Positions 1 through 10,592 of a DNA stretch of 64,000 nucleotides are shown here, piece after piece. The position numbers and the translations under genes are program-made. This DNA is from Silvania hatchlandensis (GTDB lineage Bacteria; Pseudomonadota; Gammaproteobacteria; Enterobacterales; Enterobacteriaceae), in assembly GCF_025564065.1 (NCBI RefSeq), contig NZ_JAMGZK010000053.1, positions 309,607 to 373,606 of the forward strand. Reading direction: 5' to 3'. The notes under the pieces were generated by a model, which was given only the letters and a program-made list of their open reading frames with translations, was not told the DNA's origin and searched no databases. Positions within the stretch are counted from its first letter, which is position 1. The number at the start of each line of letters is the position of its first letter.

Positions 1-697
1 GGCCAAAGCCCGTCACATCGGTCATCGCCTTCACGCCGTCGATATTGGCAAACGCCGCTCCCGCCAGGTTCATCTGGCACATCACCTCTGTCGCCAGCCC
101 AACGTGCTCCGGCTGCAGCAGCGATTTTTTCTCGGCGGTGGTGAGCACGCCAATGCCCAGCGGTTTGGTGAGGAACAGCTTGCAGCCCGCCTCGGCGGTG
201 CTGTTGCGTTTGACGCGCTCGGTCGGCACCACGCCGGTGACCGCGAGGCCAAAGATCGGTTCCGGGGCATCAATCGAGTGCCCACCCGCCAGGGCAATTC
301 CCGCCTGCTGGCAGGCAAAGCGTCCGCCTTCAATCACCTCACGGGCGATCTCCGGCGCGAGAGTGTTAATTGGCCAGCCGAGGATCGCAATTGCCATGAT
401 CGGCTTACCGCCCATCGCAAAGATGTCGCTGATGGCGTTGGTGGCGGCGATGCGGCCAAAGTCATACGGATTGTCGACAATCGGCATGAAGAAATCGGTG
501 GTGCTGATAACACTGGTGCCGTTACCTAAATCGTACACCGCAGCGTCGTCTCGCGTTTCGTTGCCAACAAGCAGGTTCGGGTCGACAAACTTCGCCTGCT
601 CGCTGTGCAGAATGGTTTCGAGCACTTTGGGGGAAATTTTACAACCGCAACCGGCTCCGTGGCTGTATTGCGTTAAACGAATGGTTTGCTCGCTCAT
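1..697 (-). CDS. selD: Selenophosphate synthetase SelD (C-terminal part beyond left edge)
   Basis: Makes selenophosphate from selenide and ATP, the selenium donor for selenocysteine-tRNA and 2-selenouridine in tRNA. Reading leftward from ATG at 697, the N-terminus [14 protein letters not shown] is followed by [10 protein letters not shown]. This places the catalytic Cys at residue 17 and the essential Lys at 20, as in the E. coli enzyme. Later come the DDAAVY and [14 protein letters not shown] stretches typical of the AIR-synthase-like ATP fold. About 232 codons are present of a usual ~347; the rest lies beyond base 1. The catalytic position is Cys, not selenocysteine. A TAAAAGGAG ribosome site lies just upstream of the start. 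It is downstream of ydjA on the same strand, as in E. coli. Confidence 0.96.
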   Translation of the reverse strand, partial: MSEQTIRLTQYSHGAGCGCKISPKVLETILHSEQAKFVDPNLLVGNETRDDAAVYDLGNGTSVISTTDFFMPIVDNPYDFGRIAATNAISDIFAMGGKPIMAIAILGWPINTLAPEIAREVIEGGRFACQQAGIALAGGHSIDAPEPIFGLAVTGVVPTERVKRNSTAEAGCKLFLTKPLGIGVLTTAEKKSLLQPEHVGLATEVMCQMNLAGAAFANIDGVKAMTDVTGFG

Positions 698-815
698 AGA
701 CAATCTCCTTTTATAGCAATGACGTTATGTTAACGCTCATTCCATTACGTGGTAAGTATGACTGTCTGAATTCTGCGGTACTTGCTCAGGATCCAGACAG
801 TTTTGTGGCGTCACA

Positions 816-1370
816 TCAGAAATGGGTGACGAAAGGCGAGGTATCAGGCACGGAGACGGTGGTCGAGGCTTTCAGCTGCGGGGTACCGAGATAGAGGAAA
901 CCGACGATTTTATCATCTGCACCACAGTGAAGGCCCTCGCGGACAATCGGGCTGTCGGTTAAGGCACCGCTGCGCCAGATACCGTTAAAGCCCTGCGCGA
1001 CGGCGGCCATCTGCATTGCCATTACCGCGCAGCCTGCGGACATCTCCTGCTCCCACACCGGCACCTTGTGCTGCGGCTGGCATTTGGCCACCACGGCGAT
1101 AATCATCGGCGCACGGAACGGTGCGCTGCGCGCTTTTTCAATCGCTTTCTCATCCTGCGGATCGGCGGCGGTGGCCCCTTTTTGCAGCAGAGTGCTGAAG
1201 CGCTCGCGGCCTTCGCCTTCAATAACAAAGAAGTGCCACGGCTGTAGCGTGCCATGATCGGGGGCACGCATCCCGGCGCGCAGGATATTGTCCAGCTGTT
1301 CGCCCGCCGGTGCGGGCTCCGCCAGACGCGACGCGCTACGGCGGTTAACAAGCAGTTCGAGTGCATCCAT
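816..1370 (-). CDS. ydjA: Nitroreductase-family oxidoreductase YdjA
   Basis: A minimal FMN-binding nitroreductase-fold protein of 184 residues (E. coli YdjA has 183). The N-terminal [12 protein letters not shown] and [17 protein letters not shown] segments form the usual FMN phosphate-binding region. [15 protein letters not shown] followed by [10 protein letters not shown] forms the dimer and flavin contact region. YdjA is one of the smallest family members and its physiological substrate is not established. It lies between selD and sppA exactly as in E. coli and is transcribed away from sppA, so the interval 1371-1535 carries divergent promoters. Confidence 0.93.
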   Translation of the reverse strand: MDALELLVNRRSASRLAEPAPAGEQLDNILRAGMRAPDHGTLQPWHFFVIEGEGRERFSTLLQKGATAADPQDEKAIEKARSAPFRAPMIIAVVAKCQPQHKVPVWEQEMSAGCAVMAMQMAAVAQGFNGIWRSGALTDSPIVREGLHCGADDKIVGFLYLGTPQLKASTTVSVPDTSPFVTHF

Positions 1371-1535
1371 GGGGTAGCTCCTGTCTTAAAATTTACCCGA
1401 AATTAACACGACCGCAGATTTTGTTACAGCCTGGCGGGCGATTCCTGCTGACAAGTGGCGGTTGGGTCATTACGATAGCCCGACAATACCGTCCTGTGGC
1501 GACGGGAAAGGTCATAACCTGGACAGGGAGAATAC

Positions 1536-3392
1536 ATGCGAACCCTTTGGCGATTTATTGCCGGCTTTTTTAAATGGACGTGGCGACTACTGAATTTCGT
1601 CCGTAATCTGGTGATGAACCTCTTTTTCATCCTGTTAGTGATGGTTTGCGTGGGCGTCTGGATGCAGCTCAGCAGCGGCAGCTCGTCGCAGCATGCCGGG
1701 CGCGGGGCGCTGCTGCTGGATATCGCCGGGGTAGTGGTGGATAAACCCTCAACCAGCAACCGACTCGGGGTGATTGGCCGCCAGCTGTTTGGCGCAGGCG
1801 GCGATCGACTGCAGGAAAACTCCCTGTTCGATATCGTCGATGCAATCCGGCAGGCAAAAGATGACCGCAACATTACCGGCATCGTGCTCGACCTGAAGAA
1901 CTTCGCCGGAGCCGATCAGCCGTCCATGCAGTATATCGGCAAAGCGCTGCGCGAATTCCGCGACAGCGGCAAACCGGTGATTGCGGTGGGCGACAACTAT
2001 AGCCAGGGGCAATACTATCTGGCGAGCTTTGCCAATAAAGTGTGGCTCTCACCGCAGGGTACCGTCGATCTGCACGGTTTCGCCACCAATGGCCTTTACT
2101 ACAAATCCCTGCTCGACAAGCTGAAAGTGACCACCCACGTGTTCCGCGTCGGGACCTACAAATCAGCGGTTGAGCCGTTTATCCGCGACGATATGTCCCC
2201 TGCCGCCCGCGAAGCGGACAGCCGCTGGATTGGCGAGCTGTGGCAGAACTATCTCGCTACCGTGGCCGCAAACCGTCAGATCACCCCCGCTCAGGTCTTC
2301 CCTGGCGCGCAGGCGATGCTCGACGGGCTGCGTAAAGCCGATGGCGATACCGCGAAGTATGCCCTCGATAACAAACTGGTGGATGCACTGGGATCCAGCG
2401 CCGAGATTGAAAAATCCCTGACCAAGGAGTTCGGCTGGAGCAAAGAGGATAAAAACTACAGCGCGGTTAGCTTCTACGACTATCAGGCGAATAAGCCGTC
2501 CGATGTGGGTGACAGCATCGCCGTGGTGTTTGCCAACGGGGCGATCATGGATGGCGAAGAGACGCCAGGTAATGTCGGCGGCGATACCACTGCCGCGCAG
2601 ATCCGCGACGCGCGCCTCGATCCAAAAGTGAAAGCGATTGTGCTGCGGGTGAACAGCCCGGGGGGCAGCGTTAGCGCATCAGAAGTGATCCGCGCTGAAC
2701 TGTCAGCCGCCCGCGCGGCGGGCAAACCAGTGGTGGTTTCTATGGGCGGCATGGCGGCCTCGGGCGGCTACTGGATCTCAACCCCGGCGAACTACATCGT
2801 GGCGAACCCGAGCACCCTGACCGGCTCTATCGGCATCTTTGGGGTAATTAATACCCTGGAAAACAGCCTGGATTATCTGGGCGTGCATACCGACGGGGTG
2901 GCGACGTCGCCGCTGGCGGATATCGCCGTCACTAAAGCGTTACCGCCGGAAGTGTCGCAGATGATGCAGCTCAGTATCGAGAACGGCTACAAGCGCTTTA
3001 TCACCCTGGTTGCCGATTCGCGGAAGAAAACGCCCGAGCAGATCGACGAGATCGCGCAGGGGCACGTCTGGACGGGCCAGGATGCGAAGAACAACGGTCT
3101 GGTGGATAACCTGGGTGATTTCGATGACGCCGTGGCGAAAGCCGCCGAGCTGGCCAAACTGAAGCAGTGGCATATCGACTTCTATCAGGACGAGCCGTCG
3201 TTTGTGGATATGCTGATGAACAACTTCTCCGGCTCCGTGCGCGCCATGCTGCCAGAAGCGATTCAGGCTTACCTGCCAGCCCCGGTGGCGGTGGCCGCAA
3301 AAGCGGTGAAAGCCGAAGGCGATAAGCTGGCTGCCTTTAACGATCCGCAAAATCGCTACGCGTTCTGCCTCACCTGCGCGAACGTGCGTTAA
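1536..3392 (+). CDS. sppA: Signal peptide peptidase A (protease IV)
   Basis: Inner-membrane serine protease that degrades signal peptides after they are released by leader peptidase. The 618-residue length matches E. coli SppA. One transmembrane anchor lies at about residues 25-45 ([19 protein letters not shown]). Two tandem peptidase S49 repeats follow: the first carries the general-base lysine in [10 protein letters not shown] (near residue 209), the second the nucleophilic serine in [10 protein letters not shown] (near 409). The start has an upstream CAGGGAG ribosome site. It is followed closely by ansA, with a terminator-like hairpin between them. Confidence 0.97.
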   Translation: MRTLWRFIAGFFKWTWRLLNFVRNLVMNLFFILLVMVCVGVWMQLSSGSSSQHAGRGALLLDIAGVVVDKPSTSNRLGVIGRQLFGAGGDRLQENSLFDIVDAIRQAKDDRNITGIVLDLKNFAGADQPSMQYIGKALREFRDSGKPVIAVGDNYSQGQYYLASFANKVWLSPQGTVDLHGFATNGLYYKSLLDKLKVTTHVFRVGTYKSAVEPFIRDDMSPAAREADSRWIGELWQNYLATVAANRQITPAQVFPGAQAMLDGLRKADGDTAKYALDNKLVDALGSSAEIEKSLTKEFGWSKEDKNYSAVSFYDYQANKPSDVGDSIAVVFANGAIMDGEETPGNVGGDTTAAQIRDARLDPKVKAIVLRVNSPGGSVSASEVIRAELSAARAAGKPVVVSMGGMAASGGYWISTPANYIVANPSTLTGSIGIFGVINTLENSLDYLGVHTDGVATSPLADIAVTKALPPEVSQMMQLSIENGYKRFITLVADSRKKTPEQIDEIAQGHVWTGQDAKNNGLVDNLGDFDDAVAKAAELAKLKQWHIDFYQDEPSFVDMLMNNFSGSVRAMLPEAIQAYLPAPVAVAAKAVKAEGDKLAAFNDPQNRYAFCLTCANVR

Positions 3393-3399
3393 TCCCCAT

Positions 3400-3427
3400 C
3401 CCCTCTTCCGTAAAGAGGGGATTTTTC
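3400..3427 (+). terminator. Intrinsic terminator after sppA
   Basis: CCCCTCTT pairs with AAGAGGGG across a short loop and is followed by five T residues. It sits directly downstream of the sppA stop and upstream of ansA, so much of the sppA transcript probably ends here. Confidence 0.8.
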
Positions 3428-3451
3428 TTTGAAGCTCAAGAACATTACATC

Positions 3452-4468
3452 ATGCAGAAGAAATCAATTTATGTGGCCTATACCGGCGGTACGATCGGTA
3501 TGCAGCGTTCTGAAAATGGCTATATTCCGGTCTCCGGTCACCTGCAGCGCCAGCTGGCGTTGATGCCCGAATTCCATCGCCCGGAGATGCCGGACTTTAC
3601 CATCCATGAATATGCCCCGCTGATGGACTCGTCCGATATGACGCCGGAAGACTGGCTGCATATTGCCGAGGATATTCAGGCCCATTACGACGACTATGAT
3701 GGTTTTGTGATCCTGCATGGCACCGACACCATGGCGTTTACCGCCTCGGCGCTCTCCTTTATGCTGGAAAATCTCGGTAAACCGGTGATCGTTACCGGGT
3801 CGCAGATCCCGCTGGCGGAGCTGCGCTCCGACGGGCAGATTAATCTGCTGAATTCCCTGTACGTGGCGGCGAACTACCCGATTAACGAAGTCAGCCTGTT
3901 CTTCAATAACCGCCTGTATCGCGGGAATCGCACCACCAAAGCCCATGCCGACGGCTTTGACGCGTTTGCCTCGCCGAACCTGGCCCCGCTGCTGGAGGCC
4001 GGGATCCACATCCGCCGCCTCGGCACCCCACCGGCTCCCCACACCGCTGGCGAGCTGGTGGTTCATCCGATCACCCCCCAGCCGATTGGCGTGGTGACCC
4101 TTTATCCCGGCATTTCTGCCGACGTGGTGCGTAACTTCCTGCGCCAGCCGGTCAAAGCATTGATTCTGCGCTCTTACGGCGTGGGCAATGCGCCACAGAA
4201 CGGTGAGTTCCTGAAAGAGCTGCAGGAGGCGAGCAGCCGTGGGATTGTGGTGGTGAACCTGACCCAGTGCATGTCCGGCAAAGTGAATATGGGTGGCTAC
4301 GCAACCGGAAACGCGCTCGCCCACGCGGGAGTCATCAGCGGCTTTGATATGACGGTAGAGGCCACGCTGACTAAACTTCACTACTTACTCAGTCAGGATC
4401 TGGATGTGCAGTCGATCCGCACAGCGATGATGCAAAACCTGCGCGGCGAACTGACGCCAGACGAATAA
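3452..4468 (+). CDS. ansA: Cytoplasmic L-asparaginase I
   Basis: Hydrolyses L-asparagine to aspartate and ammonia. The 338-residue length matches the constitutive low-affinity cytoplasmic type I enzyme. No signal peptide is present, which separates it from periplasmic type II AnsB. The first catalytic threonine lies in YTGGTIGM near the N-terminus, and the second Thr/Asp pair in LHGTDTMAFTAS around residue 90. ATG at 3452 is the first in-frame start and matches the E. coli N-terminus MQKKSIYVAYTGGT. pncA begins 9 bp after the stop with its own AGGAGG ribosome site, so the two are probably co-transcribed. Confidence 0.97.
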   Translation: MQKKSIYVAYTGGTIGMQRSENGYIPVSGHLQRQLALMPEFHRPEMPDFTIHEYAPLMDSSDMTPEDWLHIAEDIQAHYDDYDGFVILHGTDTMAFTASALSFMLENLGKPVIVTGSQIPLAELRSDGQINLLNSLYVAANYPINEVSLFFNNRLYRGNRTTKAHADGFDAFASPNLAPLLEAGIHIRRLGTPPAPHTAGELVVHPITPQPIGVVTLYPGISADVVRNFLRQPVKALILRSYGVGNAPQNGEFLKELQEASSRGIVVVNLTQCMSGKVNMGGYATGNALAHAGVISGFDMTVEATLTKLHYLLSQDLDVQSIRTAMMQNLRGELTPDE

Positions 4469-4477
4469 GGAGGCAGC

Positions 4478-5119
4478 ATGAAACAACGGGCTCTGTTACT
4501 GGTCGATCTGCAGAACGATTTTTGCGCTGGCGGCGCGCTGGCGGTTGCCGAAGGCGACAGTACCGTCGACGTGGCGAATACCTTAATTGCGTGGTGTAAA
4601 GCGCGCGGCGAGGCGGTGGTAGCCAGCCAGGACTGGCATCCGGCGGATCACGGCAGTTTTGCCAGTCAGCATCACGTCGAGCCATTCACCCAGGGCGAGC
4701 TGGATGGTTTGCCGCAAACCTTCTGGCCCGATCACTGCGTGCAGCACAGCGAAGGCGCCGAGCTGCATCCATTGTTGGATAGCCTTGCCCTGGATGCCGT
4801 CTTTCAGAAGGGTGAAAACCCGGACATCGACAGCTATAGCGCCTTTTTTGATAACGGCCACCGGCAGAAAACGGGGCTGGATCAGTGGCTGCGCCATCAC
4901 GAGATCGAGGCGCTTATCGTGATGGGTCTGGCGACCGATTACTGCGTGAAATTTACCGTGCTGGATGCACTCCAACTGGGCTATACGGTGAATGTCATCA
5001 CCGACGGCTGTCGTGGGGTGAATATTCAGCCGAAGGACAGCAACCATGCGTTTATGGAGATGGCGGCAGAAGGCGCAACCCTGTATACGCTGGCAGACTG
5101 GCTGGAGACGCAGGCCTAG
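4478..5119 (+). CDS. pncA: Nicotinamidase
   Basis: Deamidates nicotinamide to nicotinate for the Preiss-Handler branch of NAD salvage, and also activates pyrazinamide. The 213-residue isochorismatase-fold protein shows the catalytic triad regions: Asp in LVDLQNDFC near residue 10, Lys in FQKGENPD near 111, and the nucleophilic Cys in ATDYCVKFT near 156. The metal-binding SQDWHPADHGSF segment lies near 52. It is preceded by AAGGAGGC and tightly follows ansA, conserved with E. coli. Confidence 0.96.
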   Translation: MKQRALLLVDLQNDFCAGGALAVAEGDSTVDVANTLIAWCKARGEAVVASQDWHPADHGSFASQHHVEPFTQGELDGLPQTFWPDHCVQHSEGAELHPLLDSLALDAVFQKGENPDIDSYSAFFDNGHRQKTGLDQWLRHHEIEALIVMGLATDYCVKFTVLDALQLGYTVNVITDGCRGVNIQPKDSNHAFMEMAAEGATLYTLADWLETQA

Positions 5120-5127
5120 CTGCTTTT

Positions 5128-5156
5128 GCCGGGTGGCACTGCGCTTACCCGGCCAA
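5128..5156. repeat. REP-type palindromic element downstream of pncA
   Basis: GCCGGGTGGC and a near-complementary GCTTACCCGGCC flank a short core, the classic repetitive extragenic palindrome of enterobacteria. It lies between pncA and the chitinase gene and may stabilise the upstream mRNA 3' end. Confidence 0.75.
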
Positions 5157-5321
5157 CAAAATACCACTCCCTCGCTACGCAGCAATTTCCTGTAAATCAC
5201 ATAAAGTGAACTCCCTCGCACTCCCAACGAAGCGGCAATGCTATTCTTTTTTGGCACTTTTTTGCCACGCCATTACGTGGCGTGTTTGTTTTTTTAACGT
5301 CAAAGTCAAAGAGGAACCGCT

Positions 5322-6575
5322 ATGAAACGTTTGCCATTACTGGCAGCCTTGCCCCTGCTCTGCGCCTGTGTTGTGTCCGCCAGCCCCCTGATGTCAGTCG
5401 GCTATTTTAACGGGGGTGGCGATGTCACCGCCGGACCGGGAGGCGATATCAACACCCTGGATGTGCGTCAGATAACCCATCTCAACTACTCATTTGGTCT
5501 GGTCTATAACGATGAGAAAGATGAACCCAACGCCGCGCTGAAAGATCCCACTAAACTCCATCAAATCTGGCTCTCGCCGAAGGTCGCTGCCGATTTAGCG
5601 TTAATCCCCACCCTGCGTAAACAAAACCCAAATCTCAAGGTGCTGCTCTCCGTTGGCGGCTGGGGCGCGCGTGGCTTCTCGGGCGCAGCGTCTACCGCCG
5701 GGACCCGGGCGGTATTTATTCGTTCTGCACAGGAAATTGTCAAAAAATACGGCCTGGACGGCATCGATCTCGACTGGGAGTACCCGGTGAATGGCGCATG
5801 GGGCCTGGTCGCCAGCAAGCCTGAGGATCGGGATAACTTCACCGCGCTGCTGAAAGAACTGCGCGAGGCGTTCGGCAAGAATAAACTGGTCACTATCGCC
5901 GTGGGTGCCAACGCGGAAAGCCCAAAAACGTGGGTCGACGTGAAGGCGGTTGCACCGCTGCTGGATTACATCAACCTGATGACCTACGACATGGCCTACG
6001 GGACACAGTATTTCAACGCCAATTTGTATGATTCCAGCGCCTGGCCAACCGTCGCCGCAGCGGATAAATACAGCGTCGACTTTGTGGTCAATAACTATCT
6101 GGCCGCAGGACTGAAGCCGCAGCAGATGAACCTGGGCATCGGTTTCTATGGTCGCGTACCGAAGCGCTCCGTTGAGCCGGGTATCGACTGGAGTAAGCCG
6201 GATGCACAAAAGAATCCTGTGACGCAGCCCTATTTTGGCCCGCAGGAGATTGGCCTGTTCAAATCGCTGGGTTACGACCTGACCAAAGATACTTATGTGA
6301 AGTACAACGATATCGTGAAGACGTTGATAAACGATCCACAGAAACGCTTTACCGAGCACTGGGACGAGCAGGCTCAGGTGCCGTGGCTGTCCGTTAAGTC
6401 TGCCGAGGGCAAGGCGCTGTTTGCCCTCTCTTACGAAAACCCGCGCTCGGTCGCCATTAAAGCGGAGTACATCAAAGCGAAGGGACTGGCCGGCGCGATG
6501 TTCTGGGAGTATGGCGCGGATGACAATAACCAGCTGGCGAAACAGCTGGCAGAGTCGCTGGGGATTAAGCACTAA
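5322..6575 (+). CDS. Secreted GH18 chitinase
   Basis: Glycosyl hydrolase family 18 enzyme predicted to cleave beta-1,4 linkages in chitin or chitooligosaccharides. Residues 1-20 form a signal peptide (MKRLPLLAALPLL, processing near VVSAS). The family motif DGIDLDWEYP, containing the DxxDxDxE catalytic glutamate, is near residue 147. SVGGW precedes it, and MTYDM and the C-terminal AMFWEYGADD trace the rest of the TIM barrel. No separate chitin-binding domain is seen in the 417 residues. In E. coli K-12 the ydjE-ydjL genes lie between pncA and yeaC, so this is a lineage-specific occupant. Base composition resembles its neighbours. Confidence 0.9.
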   Translation: MKRLPLLAALPLLCACVVSASPLMSVGYFNGGGDVTAGPGGDINTLDVRQITHLNYSFGLVYNDEKDEPNAALKDPTKLHQIWLSPKVAADLALIPTLRKQNPNLKVLLSVGGWGARGFSGAASTAGTRAVFIRSAQEIVKKYGLDGIDLDWEYPVNGAWGLVASKPEDRDNFTALLKELREAFGKNKLVTIAVGANAESPKTWVDVKAVAPLLDYINLMTYDMAYGTQYFNANLYDSSAWPTVAAADKYSVDFVVNNYLAAGLKPQQMNLGIGFYGRVPKRSVEPGIDWSKPDAQKNPVTQPYFGPQEIGLFKSLGYDLTKDTYVKYNDIVKTLINDPQKRFTEHWDEQAQVPWLSVKSAEGKALFALSYENPRSVAIKAEYIKAKGLAGAMFWEYGADDNNQLAKQLAESLGIKH

Positions 6576-6586
6576 ACGTATACTGA

Positions 6587-6616
6587 GCCGGGTGGTGGTT
6601 ACGCCCTACCCGGCCT
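6587..6616. repeat. REP-type palindromic element
   Basis: GCCGGGTGGTGG and CCCTACCCGGCC form an imperfect palindrome between the convergent chitinase and yeaC genes. It is the same repeat family as the element at 5128. Confidence 0.7.
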
Positions 6617-6625
6617 TTGAAGCAG

Positions 6626-6901
6626 TTACGATTTAAACGTCGCGATCGGTTTCGGGGTAATACCGAAATCTTCTTTCAGCTCCCGCTTGCTCTTCATCAC
6701 CATCTGACCTTGGGTGTCGATGGTCATATGCTGCGCCTCGGTGTTATGACGCGCTTGCCACAGCATCACCAGTTGCAGGCAATTCTCTTTTTGTTCCGCC
6801 GTCAGGGCCACGCCATCAGCCCATTTACCGAGCTCAACGGCCGTCACCAGCCGCTGATATACCTCTGGCGTCATGCCGTTAATCATCTCATCAATATTCA
6901 T
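6626..6901 (-). CDS. yeaC: DUF1315 protein YeaC
   Basis: Small conserved enterobacterial protein of unknown function. ATG at 6901 gives 91 residues beginning MNIDEMINGMTPE, matching the ~90-residue E. coli YeaC; a GTG two codons upstream is a less likely start. It is charged and soluble, with no signal peptide or membrane segment. It lies 42 bp downstream of msrB on the same strand, so a shared msrB-yeaC transcript is likely. Confidence 0.92.
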   Translation of the reverse strand: MNIDEMINGMTPEVYQRLVTAVELGKWADGVALTAEQKENCLQLVMLWQARHNTEAQHMTIDTQGQMVMKSKRELKEDFGITPKPIATFKS

Positions 6902-6943
6902 GCTCACCCTGGCTCCAAAGGAATAATTTGCTGAATCGATTTT

Positions 6944-7357
6944 TCAACCTTTCGTCTGGTCGCCATTCTGATCATCGGTGAAGCTTAACGAGGCAGAATT
7001 GACGCAGAAACGCTCGCCGGTCGGCTGAGGACCATCCGGGAAGACGTGACCGAGATGCGCGTCACATTTCCCGCAGCGGATCTCGATGCGCTGCATACCA
7101 TGAGTGGTGTCGTCCAGGTAACGAACAGCCTCTTCGCTGACCGGCTCATAAAAGCTTGGCCAGCCGCACCCTGAATCGTACTTACTCTGGGCGTTAAACA
7201 GTGCCGAGTCGCACACCAGGCAGTGGTATACGCCATCGCGCTTATTATGCAGCAAACGCCCGGTAAACGGCGGTTCGGTGCCGCGGTTTTGCGTCACGTA
7301 AAACTGCATTTCTGTGAGGTTTTTTTTGAGTTCTTCTGGGTTTTGTTTATTCGACAT
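6944..7357 (-). CDS. msrB: Peptide methionine-R-sulfoxide reductase MsrB
   Basis: Reduces the R epimer of methionine sulfoxide in oxidised proteins. ATG at 7357 gives 137 residues, the length of E. coli MsrB; an upstream in-frame start would add ten unsupported residues. Two CxxC pairs (CLVCDS and [10 protein letters not shown]) form the structural zinc site. The catalytic Cys is in ERFCVNSAS near residue 118. The active-site motif CGWPSF lies near the middle. It is divergent from gapA, as in E. coli. Confidence 0.96.
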   Translation of the reverse strand: MSNKQNPEELKKNLTEMQFYVTQNRGTEPPFTGRLLHNKRDGVYHCLVCDSALFNAQSKYDSGCGWPSFYEPVSEEAVRYLDDTTHGMQRIEIRCGKCDAHLGHVFPDGPQPTGERFCVNSASLSFTDDQNGDQTKG

Positions 7358-7472
7358 ATGCTGACATCTCGCCGTTGAAACAGACAACTTTTAACGTCGA
7401 TTCTAACAAAATATTAACAATGAAGTATGAACTTTTGTTCTAAACTTACTCGTCGCGTACAGGCACGCAGCG

Positions 7473-7494
7473 AAATGTGATCTACTCCACATTT
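7473..7494. promoter_or_regulatory. Predicted CRP-binding site in the msrB-gapA intergenic region
   Basis: TGTGA-N6-CCACA inside AAATGTGATCTACTCCACATTT differs from the CRP consensus at only a few positions. It lies 226 bp before the gapA start and 116 bp before the divergent msrB start, so it could serve either gene. gapA is known to be CRP-influenced in E. coli. Confidence 0.55.
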
Positions 7495-7627
7495 TTATAT
7501 GGGGAGCCCTTTAAACTTCCGGGCGCAGCCCCCACATGTGTGCAAGCTCAAAGGGAATGTGAGGCGAGTCAATCGAACAAAGGTAATGCGAAGGATTGAT
7601 TTGTCGCAATGATTGACACGATTCCGC

Positions 7628-7656
7628 TTGACGCTGCGTAAGGTTTTTGTAATTTT
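7628..7656 (+). promoter_or_regulatory. gapA P1-like sigma-70 promoter
   Basis: TTGACG (7628-7633) and TAATTT (7650-7655), spaced 16 bp apart, match the arrangement of the strong E. coli gapA P1 promoter. A roughly 35-nt leader follows before the gapA ATG. The remaining ~310 bp between msrB and gapA hold no gene. Confidence 0.65.
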
Positions 7657-7686
7657 ACACGCAACCTTTTATTCACTAACAAATAG

Positions 7687-8694
<1,008 letters not shown>

Positions 8695-8715
8695 GTTCTG
8701 GAGATTCTGACCCAA

Positions 8716-8741
8716 AAAGGCGACCTCGGTCGCCTTTTTTT
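8716..8741 (+). terminator. Intrinsic terminator after gapA
   Basis: AAAGGCGACC pairs perfectly with GGTCGCCTTT and runs into a seven-T tract, 20 bp after the gapA stop. Confidence 0.9.
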
Positions 8742-8769
8742 ATGGCTTTAAAAGACAGAGGATTGCGTA

Positions 8770-9654
8770 ATGATTAAAAAAATTTTTGCACTTCCGGTAG
8801 TCGAACAACTTACCCCTGTGCTCTCCCGCCGTCAGATTGATGATGCTGAAGTCATCGTTGTCGATCACCCGCAGGTCAAGGCTTCCGTCGCCCTGCATGG
8901 CGCGCATCTGCTCTCCTGGCAGCCAGAAGGTGAAGTCGAAGCCCTGTGGCTGAGTGACATTACCTCCTTTAAGAAAGGCGCAGCCATTCGCGGCGGCGTG
9001 CCCATCTGCTGGCCGTGGTTTGGCCCGGCGGCTGAACAGGGCTTACCGTCCCATGGTTTTGCCCGCAACCTTCCGTGGACGCTGAAAAACCATAGCGAAG
9101 ACAATTCCGGCGTGGCGTTGACCTTTGAACTTAAAAGCAGCGATGAGACACGTCAGCTCTGGCCGCACGACTTCACCCTGTATGCGCACTTTACGCTGGG
9201 CAAAACCTGCGAAATTGAACTGGAAGCGCACGGCGAATTTGAGACCACCTCGGCCCTGCACACTTACTTCAACGTGGGTGATATTGCGGCGGTAACGGTG
9301 AGCGGTCTGGGCGATACCTTTATCGATAAAGTGAATAACGCCAAAGAGGGCAATCTGAGCGACGGCACCCAGGCCTTCCCGGATCGTACTGACCGCGTTT
9401 ATCTGAACCCGGAAGCCTGCAGCGTGATTCATGATGCGGCGCTTAACCGCAGCATTGAAGTCATCCACCAGCATCACAGCAATGTGGTCGGCTGGAACCC
9501 GGGCCCGGCGCTGTCGGTGAGCATGGGTGACGTACCGGATGACGGATACAAAACCTTCGTGTGCGTAGAAACTGCCTGCGTCAGCGAGCCGCAAACCACA
9601 CGTGAAGCACATCCTTCACGTCTGGGACAGACAATTCACATTGTGAAGCGTTAA
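8770..9654 (+). CDS. yeaD: D-hexose-6-phosphate mutarotase YeaD
   Basis: Aldose-1-epimerase-family protein that interconverts alpha and beta anomers of hexose-6-phosphates. The 294-residue length matches E. coli YeaD. Recognisable stretches are HGAHLLSW, RGGVPICWPWFG, HGFARNLPW (a substrate His region), and LHTYFNVGD followed later by VVGWNPGP, which holds the catalytic region. It follows gapA after a terminator, which fits a role in sugar-phosphate metabolism. Confidence 0.95.
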   Translation: MIKKIFALPVVEQLTPVLSRRQIDDAEVIVVDHPQVKASVALHGAHLLSWQPEGEVEALWLSDITSFKKGAAIRGGVPICWPWFGPAAEQGLPSHGFARNLPWTLKNHSEDNSGVALTFELKSSDETRQLWPHDFTLYAHFTLGKTCEIELEAHGEFETTSALHTYFNVGDIAAVTVSGLGDTFIDKVNNAKEGNLSDGTQAFPDRTDRVYLNPEACSVIHDAALNRSIEVIHQHHSNVVGWNPGPALSVSMGDVPDDGYKTFVCVETACVSEPQTTREAHPSRLGQTIHIVKR

Positions 9655-9666
9655 TCCCCGCGCGAT

Positions 9667-9692
9667 TGCCCTTTCCTCCCGGAGAGGGCATT
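9667..9692. terminator. Hairpin between convergent yeaD and yeaE
   Basis: TGCCCT and AGGGCA form a stem around a GC-rich loop just past the yeaD stop. The T tract is short, so it is weaker than the gapA terminator. Confidence 0.45.
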
Positions 9693-9701
9693 AACATGAA
9701 T

Positions 9702-10556
9702 TCACAGCACATCTAATGCCGTTTTCTGCCCCGGAGCCGGGAAGGCCTGATCCAGTTGTAATAACGCCTCGGCGGACAGCGAAATCGTCAGCGCACCCGC
9801 ATTTTCTGCCACATGCTCGATTGAGGAGGCTTTAGGAATGGCGATCACGCCCTGGTGGCTGACAACCCACGCCAGCAGCACCTGCGCCGCACTGGCGTTG
9901 TAGTCCTGCGCAATCGCCTGTACGACCGGATGATTCATCAGCCCGGTGCGTAAACGCCCGGCTTGCGCCAGCGGACAATAAGCCATGACTGGCATCTGCT
10001 GCTGCTGACACCACGGCAGAAGATCGTACTCGATACCGCGTGAGGCCAGATGATAGAGCACCTGATTGGTGGCGCAGTGATGACCGCCCGGCACCTGCCC
10101 CAGCTCCTGCATATCTGCGTAATCCAGATTTGATACACCCCAGCGGCCTATCTTGCCCTGCTGTTGCAGGGTCTCCATCAATTTGACGGTTTCCGCCAGC
10201 GGATAATTCCCGCGCCAGTGCAGCAGATAGAGGTCGATACGATCGGTGCCCAGGCGACGCAGGCTCGCGTCACAGGCGGCAATCCCTTTTTGCCCGCCCG
10301 CATTCCAGGGATAAACCTTGGAGACCAGATACACCTTATCGCGCTGGCCTTTGATCGCCTCGCCGACCACCTCTTCTGCCCCGCCATCGGCGTACATTTC
10401 TGCGGTATCGATGAGCGTCAGCCCGAGATCGATGCCCGCCCGCAGGGCAGCCACTTCCTGACGGCGCTGACCCGCCTGCTCACCCATATACCATGTGCCC
10501 TGCCCGATAGCCGGAAGCACAACGCCGTCGCCGAAGGTCACGGTTTTTTCGCTCAT
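9702..10556 (-). CDS. yeaE: Aldo-keto reductase YeaE (methylglyoxal reductase)
   Basis: NADPH-dependent aldo-keto reductase; the E. coli homologue reduces methylglyoxal. ATG at 10556 gives 284 residues, the E. coli length. An ACGAGAACGT-type upstream region favours it over a start 48 bp earlier. Catalytic tetrad regions are visible: DTAEMYADGG (Asp, Tyr), LVSKVYPWN (Lys) and LYLLHW (His). RRWGVSNLD and the C-terminal VIAIPKASS cofactor loop complete the barrel. It is convergent with yeaD. Confidence 0.94.
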   Translation of the reverse strand: MSEKTVTFGDGVVLPAIGQGTWYMGEQAGQRRQEVAALRAGIDLGLTLIDTAEMYADGGAEEVVGEAIKGQRDKVYLVSKVYPWNAGGQKGIAACDASLRRLGTDRIDLYLLHWRGNYPLAETVKLMETLQQQGKIGRWGVSNLDYADMQELGQVPGGHHCATNQVLYHLASRGIEYDLLPWCQQQQMPVMAYCPLAQAGRLRTGLMNHPVVQAIAQDYNASAAQVLLAWVVSHQGVIAIPKASSIEHVAENAGALTISLSAEALLQLDQAFPAPGQKTALDVL

Positions 10557-10592
10557 CACGTTCTCCTGGTTTGTCTGCTCCACCGTAATGCA

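Noticed and set aside
45..716. Long plus-strand open frame at the left edge
   Set aside because: It lies entirely antisense to selD, whose translation shows family motifs; high-GC codon structure keeps the opposite strand open.
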